From: Acidimicrobiaceae bacterium
GTDB lineage: Bacteria > Actinomycetota > Acidimicrobiia > Acidimicrobiales > Aldehydirespiratoraceae
NCBI GenBank assembly: GCA_009842325.1
Contig: VYFQ01000024.1
Location: forward strand, 201,419 to 265,418
Direction: 5' to 3'
Length of the DNA stretch: 64,000 bases
Below are positions 18,877 through 26,227 of the stretch, in pieces. Position numbers and translations under genes: made by a program. How positions within the stretch are numbered: the first letter of the stretch is position 1; each line of letters begins with the position of its first letter. Under the pieces are notes generated by a model. It did not search any database and had not been told where the DNA came from. It worked only from the letters and a program-made list of their open reading frames with translations.

Positions 18877-19956
18877 CTACGACCCGCAGAAGTGTGACCA
18901 TACGGCGTCGGACCGGGCCGGGCCGATGCCTCTCACCGCTTCGAGTTCCGCGCGGCTGAAGAACGGCTGGGCCGCGACCAGCCGGGCGGAGAGCACCTCG
19001 CCTATGCCGGACACCGCGTCGTACTCAGTTGCCGTCTTGCCCGCGATCACGCACTCGCCCGGCGTGCCGGCCGTCGTCGGTGGGGCTGTGTCCGTCGTCG
19101 CCTGTGGCTCGGTCGAGACTTCGGGCGCCTGATCGCCGCAGTTCGCCAGCGTCGTGGTCAGGGCCTCCGCCTCGGCCTGGTCGACGGTGAGGTCCCACGC
19201 CGACTTGACCGCCACAGTGGTCACCGCCAGGAAGCAGCGTCCCGCAGCCGTGACCGTGTACCCGCCGCCGCATGCCGACGACGAGGCGATGTCAGCGTCC
19301 GACCACTCGAAGATGTCGTCGGCGCCCTTGGATTGGTTCACGCAAGCCCGCGACGCGACATGGTTGTCGGGGTCCTGGCTGAACTGCCGCTTCGCGCTTG
19401 CAGGCCAGTCCCAGCCGCCCGACTCGTGGGCCTCATGCAAGGCCACCACATGGTCGACGTTACAAGTGTCGATGGGACTGCCCGTGTAGGGGTCAACTGA
19501 ACCGACCGCCCCGCGGCAGATGTCGCTGTTGTGTGGTCCCCAGTCGTCACGGTCATAGCCCGAGCCGTACTCGGCCGCCACCGGCAGCACGACGGCGGGA
19601 ACCGACACCTCCGGCACAGACACCTCGGGAACCGACACCTCCGGCACAGACACCTCGGGAACCGACACCTCCGGCACAGACACCTCGGGGACCGAGACCT
19701 CCGGCACAGACACCTCGGGGACCGACACCTCCGGCACAGACACCTCAGGCACCTCGGCGGTGCTCTCGGAACCAGGTGCGGATGTCGTCGAGGGCGTGGG
19801 ATCAGGCTCCGAGACCGTTGCAGATGTCGACGGCGCCGGGACCGTGGCGAGCCCCGAGCCGTCCTGCGCCCCGCAGGCTGCAGCGCCAAGAATGACGAGG
19901 ACGGCTGCAAGTGGTGCGCCCCGGCCGAGCATGGAACGCCGCTCCGGCCGGGTCAT
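18877..19956 (-). CDS. Secreted lipoprotein HNH endonuclease (DUF1524-like) with repeat stalk and helix-hairpin-helix tail
   Basis: The 359-residue protein begins with a lipoprotein signal (lipobox LGAAACG), so it should be anchored outside the membrane. A Ser/Thr/Pro-rich linker and ten EVSVP pentapeptides follow as a stalk. The next domain has YDRDDWG, DTCNVDHVVALHEAH and NQSKGADD, the pattern of HNH nucleases of the DUF1524/GmrSD C-terminal type, with the DH as likely catalytic residues. The last 50 residues carry two helix-hairpin-helix elements (VSGIGEV, VRGIGPA) like ComEA DNA-binding proteins. The ATG at 19956 overlaps the vapC stop as ATGA, so it is coupled to the toxin-antitoxin genes. 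An extracellular DNase is the simplest role. Confidence 0.78.
   Translation of the reverse strand: MTRPERRSMLGRGAPLAAVLVILGAAACGAQDGSGLATVPAPSTSATVSEPDPTPSTTSAPGSESTAEVPEVSVPEVSVPEVSVPEVSVPEVSVPEVSVPEVSVPEVSVPEVSVPEVSVPAVVLPVAAEYGSGYDRDDWGPHNSDICRGAVGSVDPYTGSPIDTCNVDHVVALHEAHESGGWDWPASAKRQFSQDPDNHVASRACVNQSKGADDIFEWSDADIASSSACGGGYTVTAAGRCFLAVTTVAVKSAWDLTVDQAEAEALTTTLANCGDQAPEVSTEPQATTDTAPPTTAGTPGECVIAGKTATEYDAVSGIGEVLSARLVAAQPFFSRAELEAVRGIGPARSDAVWSHFCGS
19598..19747. repeat. Tandem repeat, ten 15-base units (five 30-base pairs)
   Basis: Two alternating 15-base variants repeat head to tail and encode ten copies of the pentapeptide EVSVP in the nuclease stalk. The alternation suggests that the array grew by duplication of 30-base units. 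Copy number is likely to vary between strains by slippage. Confidence 0.9.
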
Positions 19957-20381
19957 CCCCCGGGCGCCGCCCACGGATCGATCAACTCGACTCCCATGCC
20001 TTCGAAGTCGGGCAGGTTGCGGGTGGCCACCGCCATGGAACGGCAGCGCGCGATGGCGGCGATCTGCGCGTCGGATTGGGCGGCGGGCTGTCCAGCGGCG
20101 CGCCGCTCGGCGGCGATCGTCGCGTACGCCTGCGCCGCGGCGCTGTCGAACGGCAGGACGCGCCCGGCGAAGTCATGGAGCAGCATCGCCTCCAGCGCGG
20201 CACTGAGCAGTTCCTGTCGCCGGCCCACGGGCATCGCGGCTACGCCGTACCGAAGCTCCGCCTCGCTCACGGCGGTGAGGAACAGCGAGGCCCCGTCGCG
20301 GTCTGCGATCCACGCCTCGACCGACGGTTCGGGAACCGGGCGCATCAGCTCCGAGACGACGTTGGTGTCGAGGACGATCAT
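19953..20381 (-). CDS. VapC/FitB-type PIN-domain toxin
   Basis: A 142-residue PIN-domain ribonuclease. The acidic residues expected in the active site are visible: D5 in VLDTNV, E42 in EAELRYG, D79 in PFDSAAAQAY and D104 in SDAQIAAIA. The C-terminal ATRNLPDFEGMGVELIDPW is typical of FitB-like VapC toxins, which cleave RNA and are blocked by a ribbon-helix-helix antitoxin. It starts 9 bases after the antitoxin gene ends. Its stop overlaps the next gene, a nuclease lipoprotein, which is an unusual third partner. Confidence 0.9.
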   Translation of the reverse strand: MIVLDTNVVSELMRPVPEPSVEAWIADRDGASLFLTAVSEAELRYGVAAMPVGRRQELLSAALEAMLLHDFAGRVLPFDSAAAQAYATIAAERRAAGQPAAQSDAQIAAIARCRSMAVATRNLPDFEGMGVELIDPWAAPGG

Positions 20382-20390
20382 CGCAACCGC

Positions 20391-20633
20391 CTAGCCGAGA
20401 CGGGGCGGTTCCCTCACGGGCTCGCGCGTCGGCAGATCCAGGTCGACGCCGCCGAGGGGCGAGAACCGGCTGCGAATGGCCGCGGCAAGATCGACGGGAC
20501 CTGCATCGCTCTCAACCGCCTCGCGGAGGATCAAGCGGGCCTCCTCCTCCATCGACCGACCGTGTCCGGCCGCTCGCACCCGCAGGCGAGTCTTGACGTC
20601 GTCATCAAGGTTGCGGATGGTGATGCTCGCCAT
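20391..20633 (-). CDS. FitA/VapB-type ribbon-helix-helix antitoxin
   Basis: The 80-residue protein opens with MASITIRNLDDDVKTRLRVR and continues AAGHGRSMEEEARLILREA, the ribbon-helix-helix fold of FitA antitoxins. The N-terminus binds DNA as a dimer; the C-terminal tail (FSPLGGVDLDLP) should wrap the toxin and block its active site. A perfect 17-base palindrome 33 bases upstream is the probable operator for autoregulation. It is first in a three-gene operon with vapC and the HNH lipoprotein. Confidence 0.9.
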   Translation of the reverse strand: MASITIRNLDDDVKTRLRVRAAGHGRSMEEEARLILREAVESDAGPVDLAAAIRSRFSPLGGVDLDLPTREPVREPPRLG

Positions 20634-20665
20634 GATTGCCCCCTGGTAACCGATCCATGAGCCAG

Positions 20666-20684
20666 TGATTGCAATGCAATCATA
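20666..20684 (-). promoter_or_regulatory. Palindromic operator overlapping the antitoxin -10 box
   Basis: TGATTGCA-A-TGCAATCA (20666-20682) is a perfect 8-bp inverted repeat with one centre base. The minus-strand hexamer TATGAT (20684-20679) fits a -10 box and overlaps it, about 45 bases before the antitoxin ATG. Binding of the FitA-type antitoxin here would shut off the operon. Confidence 0.65.
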
Positions 20685-20719
20685 CCGGTGGACGGGCGCT
20701 CAGACTCGAACCTCCGCGG

Positions 20720-21679
20720 CTACGGAGCTGGCTGAACCGTCTCCACGGGCTCGCCCTTGAGAGCGGCGAGGACTTTGGCCACCACCTGGACCGAGACGTC
20801 GCGCTGGGCCGCGCCGGTGCTGGCACCAAGATGGGGGGTGTGGACGACCCTGGGGTGGCCGATCAGAGGGTGATCGGGCGGTGGGGGCTCGGTGTCGTAC
20901 ACGTCGAGGCCCAGGCCGGCGAGACGGCCGTCGTCGAGGGCGGACCGGGCCGCCGCAGGGTCGATCAGGCTGCCGCGGGCTGCGTTGACCAAGATGGCGC
21001 CCGGCTTGATGGTCGCGAACGCGGCCTCGTCCAGCAGAGCGGAGCCGTCCTCCTGGGCCACCGCATGGAGGCTCACGAAGTCGGACGCGGCCAGCAGTTC
21101 GGGCAGCTCGACCATCCTGGCCCCGTGCTCGGTGGCCACCTCGGCCGGTATGTACGGATCGGTGGTCAGCACGGCCATCTCGAAGGCCAGCGCCCGGTGG
21201 CCCACGGCCCGCCCGATGCGGCCGAAGCCGACCAGGCCGAGCGTGGCCCCGGCCAGCTGCACGCCGACGTACTGCTTGCGGTCCCAGCTGCCTCCAGCCA
21301 GAGAGTTGTGGGCCTCGGTGATGCGCCGGGCCGTCGCCAGCATCAGCGCGAAGGCGTGCTCGGCCGCGGCCAGGGTGTTGGCCTCCGGGGTGTTGACCAC
21401 CGCGATGCCGTGGGTGGCCGCCGCAGCCAGGTCGATGTTGTCGACGCCCACCCCGGCCCGGCCGATGACCCGCAGGCTCCTCCCCGCCGCGATCAGCTCG
21501 GCGTCGGCCTGGGTGCCGCTGCGGACGATCAGGGCGGCCGCGTCCCGGATCGACTCCAGTAGCTCGACCCGGCTCTGACCGTCCGCGAAGACAGCCTCGA
21601 CGCCGGCTGAGGCCCGCAGGCGGTCCGCACCGGCTGCCCCCAGCGGATCGGCCACCAGCACCTTGTGTCGCTCAGGCAT
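20720..21679 (-). CDS. serA: D-3-phosphoglycerate dehydrogenase-like 2-hydroxyacid dehydrogenase (short form)
   Basis: A 319-residue NAD-dependent D-isomer-specific 2-hydroxyacid dehydrogenase. The nucleotide-binding GFGRIG is at 151-156, and the catalytic Arg (NAARGSLID), Glu (DVYDTEPPPP) and His (HTPHLGAST) are all present. The SerA-like features IGRAGVGVDNID and NTPEAN suggest 3-phosphoglycerate as substrate, the first step of serine synthesis. It lacks the C-terminal regulatory domain (ACT, about 200 residues) of the mycobacterial-type enzyme, so serine feedback control is not expected. A related substrate is possible. Confidence 0.82.
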   Translation of the reverse strand: MPERHKVLVADPLGAAGADRLRASAGVEAVFADGQSRVELLESIRDAAALIVRSGTQADAELIAAGRSLRVIGRAGVGVDNIDLAAAATHGIAVVNTPEANTLAAAEHAFALMLATARRITEAHNSLAGGSWDRKQYVGVQLAGATLGLVGFGRIGRAVGHRALAFEMAVLTTDPYIPAEVATEHGARMVELPELLAASDFVSLHAVAQEDGSALLDEAAFATIKPGAILVNAARGSLIDPAAARSALDDGRLAGLGLDVYDTEPPPPDHPLIGHPRVVHTPHLGASTGAAQRDVSVQVVAKVLAALKGEPVETVQPAP

Positions 21680-21704
21680 CGGTCATCCCCTCAGTTGTTC
21701 CGGC

Positions 21705-21742
21705 GTGCCGCGCTTCTCCCGCCTCTCGTTCGAGCGCGGCAC
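21705..21742 (-). terminator. 10-bp inverted repeat between the amidohydrolase gene and serA
   Basis: GTGCCGCGCT (21705-21714) and AGCGCGGCAC (21733-21742) pair perfectly with an 18-base loop. It lies 30 bases after the amidohydrolase stop and 26 bases before serA, both on the minus strand. It may end the first transcript or attenuate serA. No T-run is visible. Confidence 0.4.
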
Positions 21743-21771
21743 TCCCTCGCAGTCTCGCGGCGGCGAGTCCG

Positions 21772-22995
21772 CTACTCGTGGATACCGAAACGGTGCAGCC
21801 CGTAGGCGTTGATGGCGTTGCCCCGGAGCACCTTGTAGCACTCGCCGGCGTCCATGCCGACCGCCGCGAACATCGAGTGGGCCACCTTGCGGGAGTGCGG
21901 GAACGTGCCGTCGGAGTGGGGATAGTCGGTCTCGAACAGGATCTGGTCGATGCCCACGTCGTTGCGCTGCTTGAGCCCGACGAGGTCGTCGAAGATGCAG
22001 CCGAACACCCGGCCCTGCACGATCTCGCTGGGCAGCGGACCGTCGCCGCCCACGCCGCCGCGGCCCTCCTTGAACACCGAGTCCATCCGCTCCACCTGGA
22101 ACGGCATCCAGCCCACCTGGCTCTCGGCGTAGGTGATCTTGGTGTCGGAGAACCGCTGCAGCGTGCCCGAGAACACCCAGTCGACCATCGACCCCTCGGC
22201 GTTCTGGGCGTACAGCGACATGGAGGTGGCCAGCGGTGCGTCGGCGGACGTGGACGGCATCGACGACGACGAGCCGATGTGCATCGACACCGTGGTGTCG
22301 GACTCCTCGCAGGCCTGCCACACCGGATCCCATTCGCCGGTGTACATCGACGGCAGGCCCAGCTTGGACGGGTTCTCGGAGAAGGCCACCGCGAAGCAGC
22401 CCTTGGCCGCGCAGCGCCGCACCTCGGCCGCAGCCATCTCGGTGTCCCACAGCGGCAGCAGGGCCAGCGGAATCAGCCGGCCCCGCCCCGCGCCCCCGCC
22501 CCAATCGTCGATCATCCAGTCGTTGTAGATGCGCAGGCACTCGGCCGCGAGCTCCTTGTCGTCGCGCTCGAGGAAGCCCTGGCCGCAGAACCGGGGGAAG
22601 ATGTTGGGGAAGTTGATGGCCGCCTCAACGTGGTTGAGGTCCATGTCGGCCAGCCGGGCGGACTGCTCGTAGGTGCCGGGACGTAGATCCTCGTAGCGGG
22701 CGGCCACATTGCGCTGCTCCTCCCGGGGCATGCCCGCGGGACCGTGCAGCAAGCCGGTGGGGGTGACGCTGTCCTCGAACAACCACACGTCGCACCACTG
22801 GCCGTCGGGGTCGTTGCGCTCGAAGCCGTAGTGGCCGCCGGTGAAGTGCAGCCTCACCTTCTCCTGCACCACCCTCGGCCCGCGGGCTCGCATGGACGGC
22901 GGCAACTGCTGCTGCCACAAGTCCTTCGGCTCCATGACGTGGTCGTCGACGGAGATGATGAGCGGCAGTTCGGTGATGGCGGGAGTGGGCGTCAC
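21772..22995 (-). CDS. Amidohydrolase-family metal-dependent hydrolase
   Basis: The 407-residue protein fits the amidohydrolase-2 (ACMSD-like) family common in actinobacteria. The metal-binding opening is ISVDDHVMEP (D-x-H), with a later histidine in VSMHIGSSS and the C-terminal acidic ligand in LFETDYPHSDGTFPHS. These enzymes hydrolyse or decarboxylate small cyclic or aromatic compounds in the cytoplasm; the substrate here is unknown. The start is GTG at 22995. Neighbours do not indicate a pathway. Confidence 0.8.
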   Translation of the reverse strand: MTPTPAITELPLIISVDDHVMEPKDLWQQQLPPSMRARGPRVVQEKVRLHFTGGHYGFERNDPDGQWCDVWLFEDSVTPTGLLHGPAGMPREEQRNVAARYEDLRPGTYEQSARLADMDLNHVEAAINFPNIFPRFCGQGFLERDDKELAAECLRIYNDWMIDDWGGGAGRGRLIPLALLPLWDTEMAAAEVRRCAAKGCFAVAFSENPSKLGLPSMYTGEWDPVWQACEESDTTVSMHIGSSSSMPSTSADAPLATSMSLYAQNAEGSMVDWVFSGTLQRFSDTKITYAESQVGWMPFQVERMDSVFKEGRGGVGGDGPLPSEIVQGRVFGCIFDDLVGLKQRNDVGIDQILFETDYPHSDGTFPHSRKVAHSMFAAVGMDAGECYKVLRGNAINAYGLHRFGIHE

Positions 22996-23035
22996 GGCCT
23001 GGGCCTCCGGCTCGGCGACCTGCCCGCGCCGTTGC

Positions 23036-23437
23036 CTAGGCGTCGACCCTGCGGGCGCATGACCTGAAGATATCTTCCGCGATGTCGTCCCACAGGTCCT
23101 CGGTCTCGCCGTCCAGGTCGCTCGGGTTGGGGGTGGAGCGCAGGGCCTTGTCGAGGGAGCGGAACTCCTCCAGCGTCAGGCTCTGTCGCAGCCCGTCGAA
23201 GGAGCACCCGCACAGCACTCTGGCCTCGGCTTCGGTGAGGTTCGCGGTGTTGGCCTCCATGCACGAGGCCAGGAAGTTGTGCTCGACCGCGGACTCGGCC
23301 CCGAATTCCTCGTCTTCGAAGCGTTCGTCCTGCTCGGCCTCGGCCCAGGTCTCCGGGTCGGCGCTGTTGCCGCATCCGGCCACCACCAGCACGGCGGCCG
23401 CGGCAAGAACCCAGACAGGACGGAGGCGTGCGCGCAT
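23036..23437 (-). CDS. Small acidic lipoprotein of unknown function
   Basis: 133 residues with a clear lipoprotein signal (VLAAAAVLVVAGCGNS). The mature part is acidic and holds four more cysteines (ASCMEAN, VLCGCSF, FRSCARR), which could form disulfides outside the cell. I recognise no named domain. It lies between the amidohydrolase gene and the uracil-DNA glycosylase gene on the same strand, with a hairpin separating it from the latter. The ATG at 23437 is the only good start. Confidence 0.7.
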   Translation of the reverse strand: MRARLRPVWVLAAAAVLVVAGCGNSADPETWAEAEQDERFEDEEFGAESAVEHNFLASCMEANTANLTEAEARVLCGCSFDGLRQSLTLEEFRSLDKALRSTPNPSDLDGETEDLWDDIAEDIFRSCARRVDA

Positions 23438-23465
23438 AGCGGGTCCGAGGCTACCGGGTGAGGTC

Positions 23466-23486
23466 AGCGGGCAAGCGCCGCCCGCT
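23466..23486 (-). terminator. Probable terminator hairpin after the uracil-DNA glycosylase gene
   Basis: AGCGGGC (23466-23472) and GCCCGCT (23480-23486) form a perfect 7-bp stem with a 7-base loop, 5 bases past the stop on the minus strand. Flanking GAGG and CCTC can extend it imperfectly. No T-run is visible. Confidence 0.45.
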
Positions 23487-23491
23487 CGGCC

Positions 23492-24172
23492 TCAGGCACT
23501 CAGTTCCCGCGCCCTGGTGAACACGGCGTCGAGCATGGGCTCGGTGAGGCGTCCGGTGAAGGTGTTCTGCTGGCTGGGGTGGTAGCTGCACAACAGGGTG
23601 CGGCCGTCCGGAAGCGGCGCCTCGGCGCCATGGCCGAAGCGAGGCCGCGGACCCGATCCGAGTTCGCGCCACACCACCTGGTGGGCGAAGCCGCCCAGCA
23701 CGACCACCACCTTCAGCGAGCCGAGCGCGGCCAGCTCGCGTCTCATGAACGGCATGCAGGCGTCGCGTTCGGCGGGGGTGGGCTTGTTGTCGGGCGGCGC
23801 GCACTTCACCGGCGCAGTGATCCATGCTCCGGTGAGGGCCAGACCGTCGTCGAGATGGGTCGACTGGGGCTGGTTGGCGTAGCCGGCGCGGTGCAGGGCC
23901 CGGTACAGCCAGTCCCCGGAGCGGTCGCCGGTGAACATCCGGCCGGTGCGGTTGGCCCCGTGGGCCGCGGGCGCCAGACCGACCACCAGCAGGCGGGCGT
24001 CGGGGTCGCCGAAACCGGGCACGCCGCGGGCCCAGTACTCGTCGTCTCTGTAGGCGGCCCGCTTGGTGCGCCCGACCCGCTCGCGCCACTCCACCAGCCG
24101 GGGGCACACCCGGCATGCGGTCACCTCCGAGGCCACCTCGGCAAGGACACGGCGCGAGCCGGGGGACTCCAC
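23492..24172 (-). CDS. Uracil-DNA glycosylase, type 5 (UDGb-like)
   Basis: The 226-residue enzyme removes uracil and related deaminated bases from DNA. Motif A reads [19 protein letters not shown], which is characteristic of family 5 (A rather than the N or D seen in other families). The second motif is [10 protein letters not shown]. Cysteines at ACRVC near residue 20 and at [17 protein letters not shown] fit the 4Fe-4S site of this family. The start is GTG at 24172, divergent from the phosphomutase gene with a 28-base gap. Confidence 0.9.
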   Translation of the reverse strand: MESPGSRRVLAEVASEVTACRVCPRLVEWRERVGRTKRAAYRDDEYWARGVPGFGDPDARLLVVGLAPAAHGANRTGRMFTGDRSGDWLYRALHRAGYANQPQSTHLDDGLALTGAWITAPVKCAPPDNKPTPAERDACMPFMRRELAALGSLKVVVVLGGFAHQVVWRELGSGPRPRFGHGAEAPLPDGRTLLCSYHPSQQNTFTGRLTEPMLDAVFTRARELSA

Positions 24173-24200
24173 GGACGATCAGGCTACGTTGACACCCGTC

Positions 24201-24881
24201 ATGGCCACGAGTTCTGCCCGCGCTTCGGCCAAGCCCGCTTCCAAGGCCGGTACTGAAGCCGCGGCCGTCGTGCTGTTCGTGCGCCACGGGCAGACGCCCA
24301 CGACTGGATCGGTGCTGCCGGGCCGTGCGCCGGGTCTCCATCTGTCGTCCGAGGGTGTGGAGCAGGCTCAGCGGGTGGCCGAGCGGCTGGCCGGGCTGGG
24401 CCGGATCAAGGCGGTCTATGCCTCGCCCATGGAGCGCACCGTCGAGACGGCCGGGCCCATCGCCCGGGCCTGCAAGCTGCGAGTGCGGCGGAGCCCCGGT
24501 CTCATCGAGTGCGACTTCGGACGGTGGACGGGACGCAAGCTTCAGAGCCTGCGCAGGCGCAAGGATTGGACCACTGTGCAGCGCCACCCGAGCGGTTTTC
24601 GCTTTCCCGGTGGGGAGTCGTTCGCCGAGATGCAGGCTCGGGCCCTCGACGCGGTGGCCGCCATCTGTGCCCGCCACGCCGGTGAGACCGTGGTGGCCGT
24701 GTCCCATGCCGATGTGATCAAGGCGGTGGCCGCGTCGGCGGCCGGAACGCCGCTGGACCTGTTCCAGCGGATCGTGATCTCGCCGTGCTCGGTCACCGCC
24801 ATCGCCTACCACCCCTCCGGCCCGATCCTCCTGACCGTGAACAACACCGGCGACGACCTGGCGTCGCTGCGCCCGTCGTGA
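24201..24881 (+). CDS. Histidine phosphatase superfamily protein (MSMEG_4193-type putative phosphomutase)
   Basis: A 226-residue histidine-phosphatase fold. The catalytic RHG is in FVRHGQTP near residue 33. Other signature residues are PMERTVETA, the glutamate in GLIECDFGRW and the second histidine in AVSHADVIKA. The ATG at 24201 is chosen because it gives a short Ala/Ser-rich lead before the fold; the frame is open further up but overlaps the divergent glycosylase gene. It heads a conserved actinobacterial trio with the next two genes. Its substrate is not known. Confidence 0.85.
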   Translation: MATSSARASAKPASKAGTEAAAVVLFVRHGQTPTTGSVLPGRAPGLHLSSEGVEQAQRVAERLAGLGRIKAVYASPMERTVETAGPIARACKLRVRRSPGLIECDFGRWTGRKLQSLRRRKDWTTVQRHPSGFRFPGGESFAEMQARALDAVAAICARHAGETVVAVSHADVIKAVAASAAGTPLDLFQRIVISPCSVTAIAYHPSGPILLTVNNTGDDLASLRPS

Positions 24882-24897
24882 GCAGGCACCCGCAGCC

Positions 24898-25386
24898 GTG
24901 AGCGAGTCGTTCCACTTCGAGGCGGTCGACATGCTCACCGTGGGCACGCTCGGGCCCAAGGGCGAGCGGGTCTTCTACCTGCAGTGCATGGCTGAGGGCG
25001 AGCTGGTGTCGCTCAAGTTCGAGAAGCGCCAGGCGGCCGCCCTGGCCGAGTATCTGGAACGGGTGCTGGGCGAGCTGCCCGAAGCCGAGGAGGCGGACCC
25101 GCCCGACGACCTCGATATGCGCGAACCGGTGGTGGAGGCCTGGACGATCGGCGCCTTGGGGATCGCCTACGACCAGGAGGAGGGCCTCGTGATCCTCGTG
25201 GCCGAGGAGTTGGTCGAGGACCCCGACGACACCGGAGCGTCGGCTCGGTTCACCCTGACCCGCCCCCAGGTCAGGGCGCTGGTGACCCGGGCCCGGGCCG
25301 TGGTTGCCGCCGGCCGGCCGCCGTGCCCGTTCTGCCTGCGGCCCCTGGAACCGTCCAACCGAGACTGGTGCCCGTGCCACAACTGA
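24898..25386 (+). CDS. DUF3090-family protein
   Basis: The 162-residue protein belongs to the DUF3090 family: FEAVDMLTVGTLGPKGERVFYLQ at the start, WTIGALGIAYD in the middle, and a C-terminal zinc-ribbon-like CPFCLRPL...WCPCHN with four cysteines. In actinobacteria it is nearly always flanked by the MSMEG_4193-type phosphomutase and SCO1664-type proteins, as here. The biochemical function is unknown. Start GTG at 24898, 16 bases after the previous stop. Confidence 0.9.
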   Translation: MSESFHFEAVDMLTVGTLGPKGERVFYLQCMAEGELVSLKFEKRQAAALAEYLERVLGELPEAEEADPPDDLDMREPVVEAWTIGALGIAYDQEEGLVILVAEELVEDPDDTGASARFTLTRPQVRALVTRARAVVAAGRPPCPFCLRPLEPSNRDWCPCHN

Positions 25387-25406
25387 CGCTTCCAACAGGC
25401 CGCACC

Positions 25407-25456
25407 GGAATTGGCAGCAATGCACCCCCTATAGGGGCCAAAACGCTGCCAATTCC
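25407..25456. repeat. Nested inverted repeats in the DUF3090-SCO1664 gap
   Basis: GGAATTGGCAGC (25407-25418) pairs perfectly with GCTGCCAATTCC (25445-25456). The loop holds a second perfect palindrome, CCCCTATAGGGG (25426-25437). The structure fills most of the 79-base gap between two co-directional genes. It could be an operator, a transcript-processing or attenuation hairpin, or a mobile palindrome. Confidence 0.85.
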
Positions 25457-25465
25457 CGGCTAGCC

Positions 25466-26227
25466 ATGGCGGCCGGCGCCGGCGACACGCCCGGCCAGTC
25501 CCCCATCCGGGACCGGCCCCCCATCGAGACCGACCGCGCCCTGGCCCTGCTGGCCAGCGGCGAAGTGGACCTGCGCGGAAGGATGCCTTACAGCTCCAAC
25601 GCGACTTTCTTGGTGGACGTGACCCATGAGGGACTCGACGCCCAAGCCATCTACAAGCCGGTGCGGGGTGAGCGGCCGCTGTGGGACTTCCCTTCCGGCC
25701 TGGCCCACCGCGAGGCCGGCGCATTCTGGATGGACGCCGCGCTCGGGTGGGACGTGGTTCCCCCCACCGTGGTGCGCGACGACCTGCCCTTCGACGAGGG
25801 GTCGCTCCAGCTGTTCATGCCCGCCGATTTCGAGGAGCACTACTTCACACTGGTGGAGCAGGAGCGGCTCAGGCCCGAACTGGAGCGCATCTGCGCGCTC
25901 GACATCGTGATCAACAACACCGACCGCAAGTCGGGTCACTGCCTGCTCGGCACCGACGGCACCATATGGGCCATCGACAACGGGCTGTCGTTCCACTCCC
26001 AGTTCAAGCTGCGCACCGTGATCTGGGATTTCGCCGGCGAACCGCTGCCCGCCGACGTGGGCCGGGACCTGCGCTCACTGGTGGACGCCGGCCTGCCTGA
26101 GCCCCTGGCCGCGGCGCTCACGGCCCAGGAGCAGGACGCCACCCTGGCCCGCACAGAGGCTCTGCTGGCTTCGGGCCGGTTCCCGTCCGACGGCCACGGC
26201 CACCGCTGGCCCTGGCCGCTGGTTTAG
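25466..26227 (+). CDS. SCO1664-family protein (PI3/4-kinase-like fold)
   Basis: From the ATG at 25466 this is a 253-residue member of the SCO1664 family. The N-terminal LASGEVDLRGRMPYSSNATFLV and YKPVRGERPLWDFP are family signatures, and ICALDIVINNTDRKSGHCL with AIDNGLSFH resembles the catalytic and metal-binding loops of PI3/4-kinase or HipA-like folds (D-x-x-x-x-N...D-N-G). It is the third gene of the conserved trio. The stop overlaps the convergent surface-protein stop by 4 bases (26224-26227). Actual kinase activity is untested inference. Confidence 0.87.
   Translation: MAAGAGDTPGQSPIRDRPPIETDRALALLASGEVDLRGRMPYSSNATFLVDVTHEGLDAQAIYKPVRGERPLWDFPSGLAHREAGAFWMDAALGWDVVPPTVVRDDLPFDEGSLQLFMPADFEEHYFTLVEQERLRPELERICALDIVINNTDRKSGHCLLGTDGTIWAIDNGLSFHSQFKLRTVIWDFAGEPLPADVGRDLRSLVDAGLPEPLAAALTAQEQDATLARTEALLASGRFPSDGHGHRWPWPLV

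Noticed and set aside
19598-19747. CRISPR array
   Set aside because: The repeats are 15-base tandem units in frame without spacers, and code a peptide stalk.
20690-20722. tRNA T-arm-like sequence (GGTTCGAGTCT on the minus strand) at the end of serA
   Set aside because: The flanking bases do not form the T stem, and no acceptor or anticodon arm can be built.
25407-25456. Rho-independent terminator
   Set aside because: The stem has no T-run in either direction and lies inside a conserved operon, so it is listed as an inverted repeat instead.
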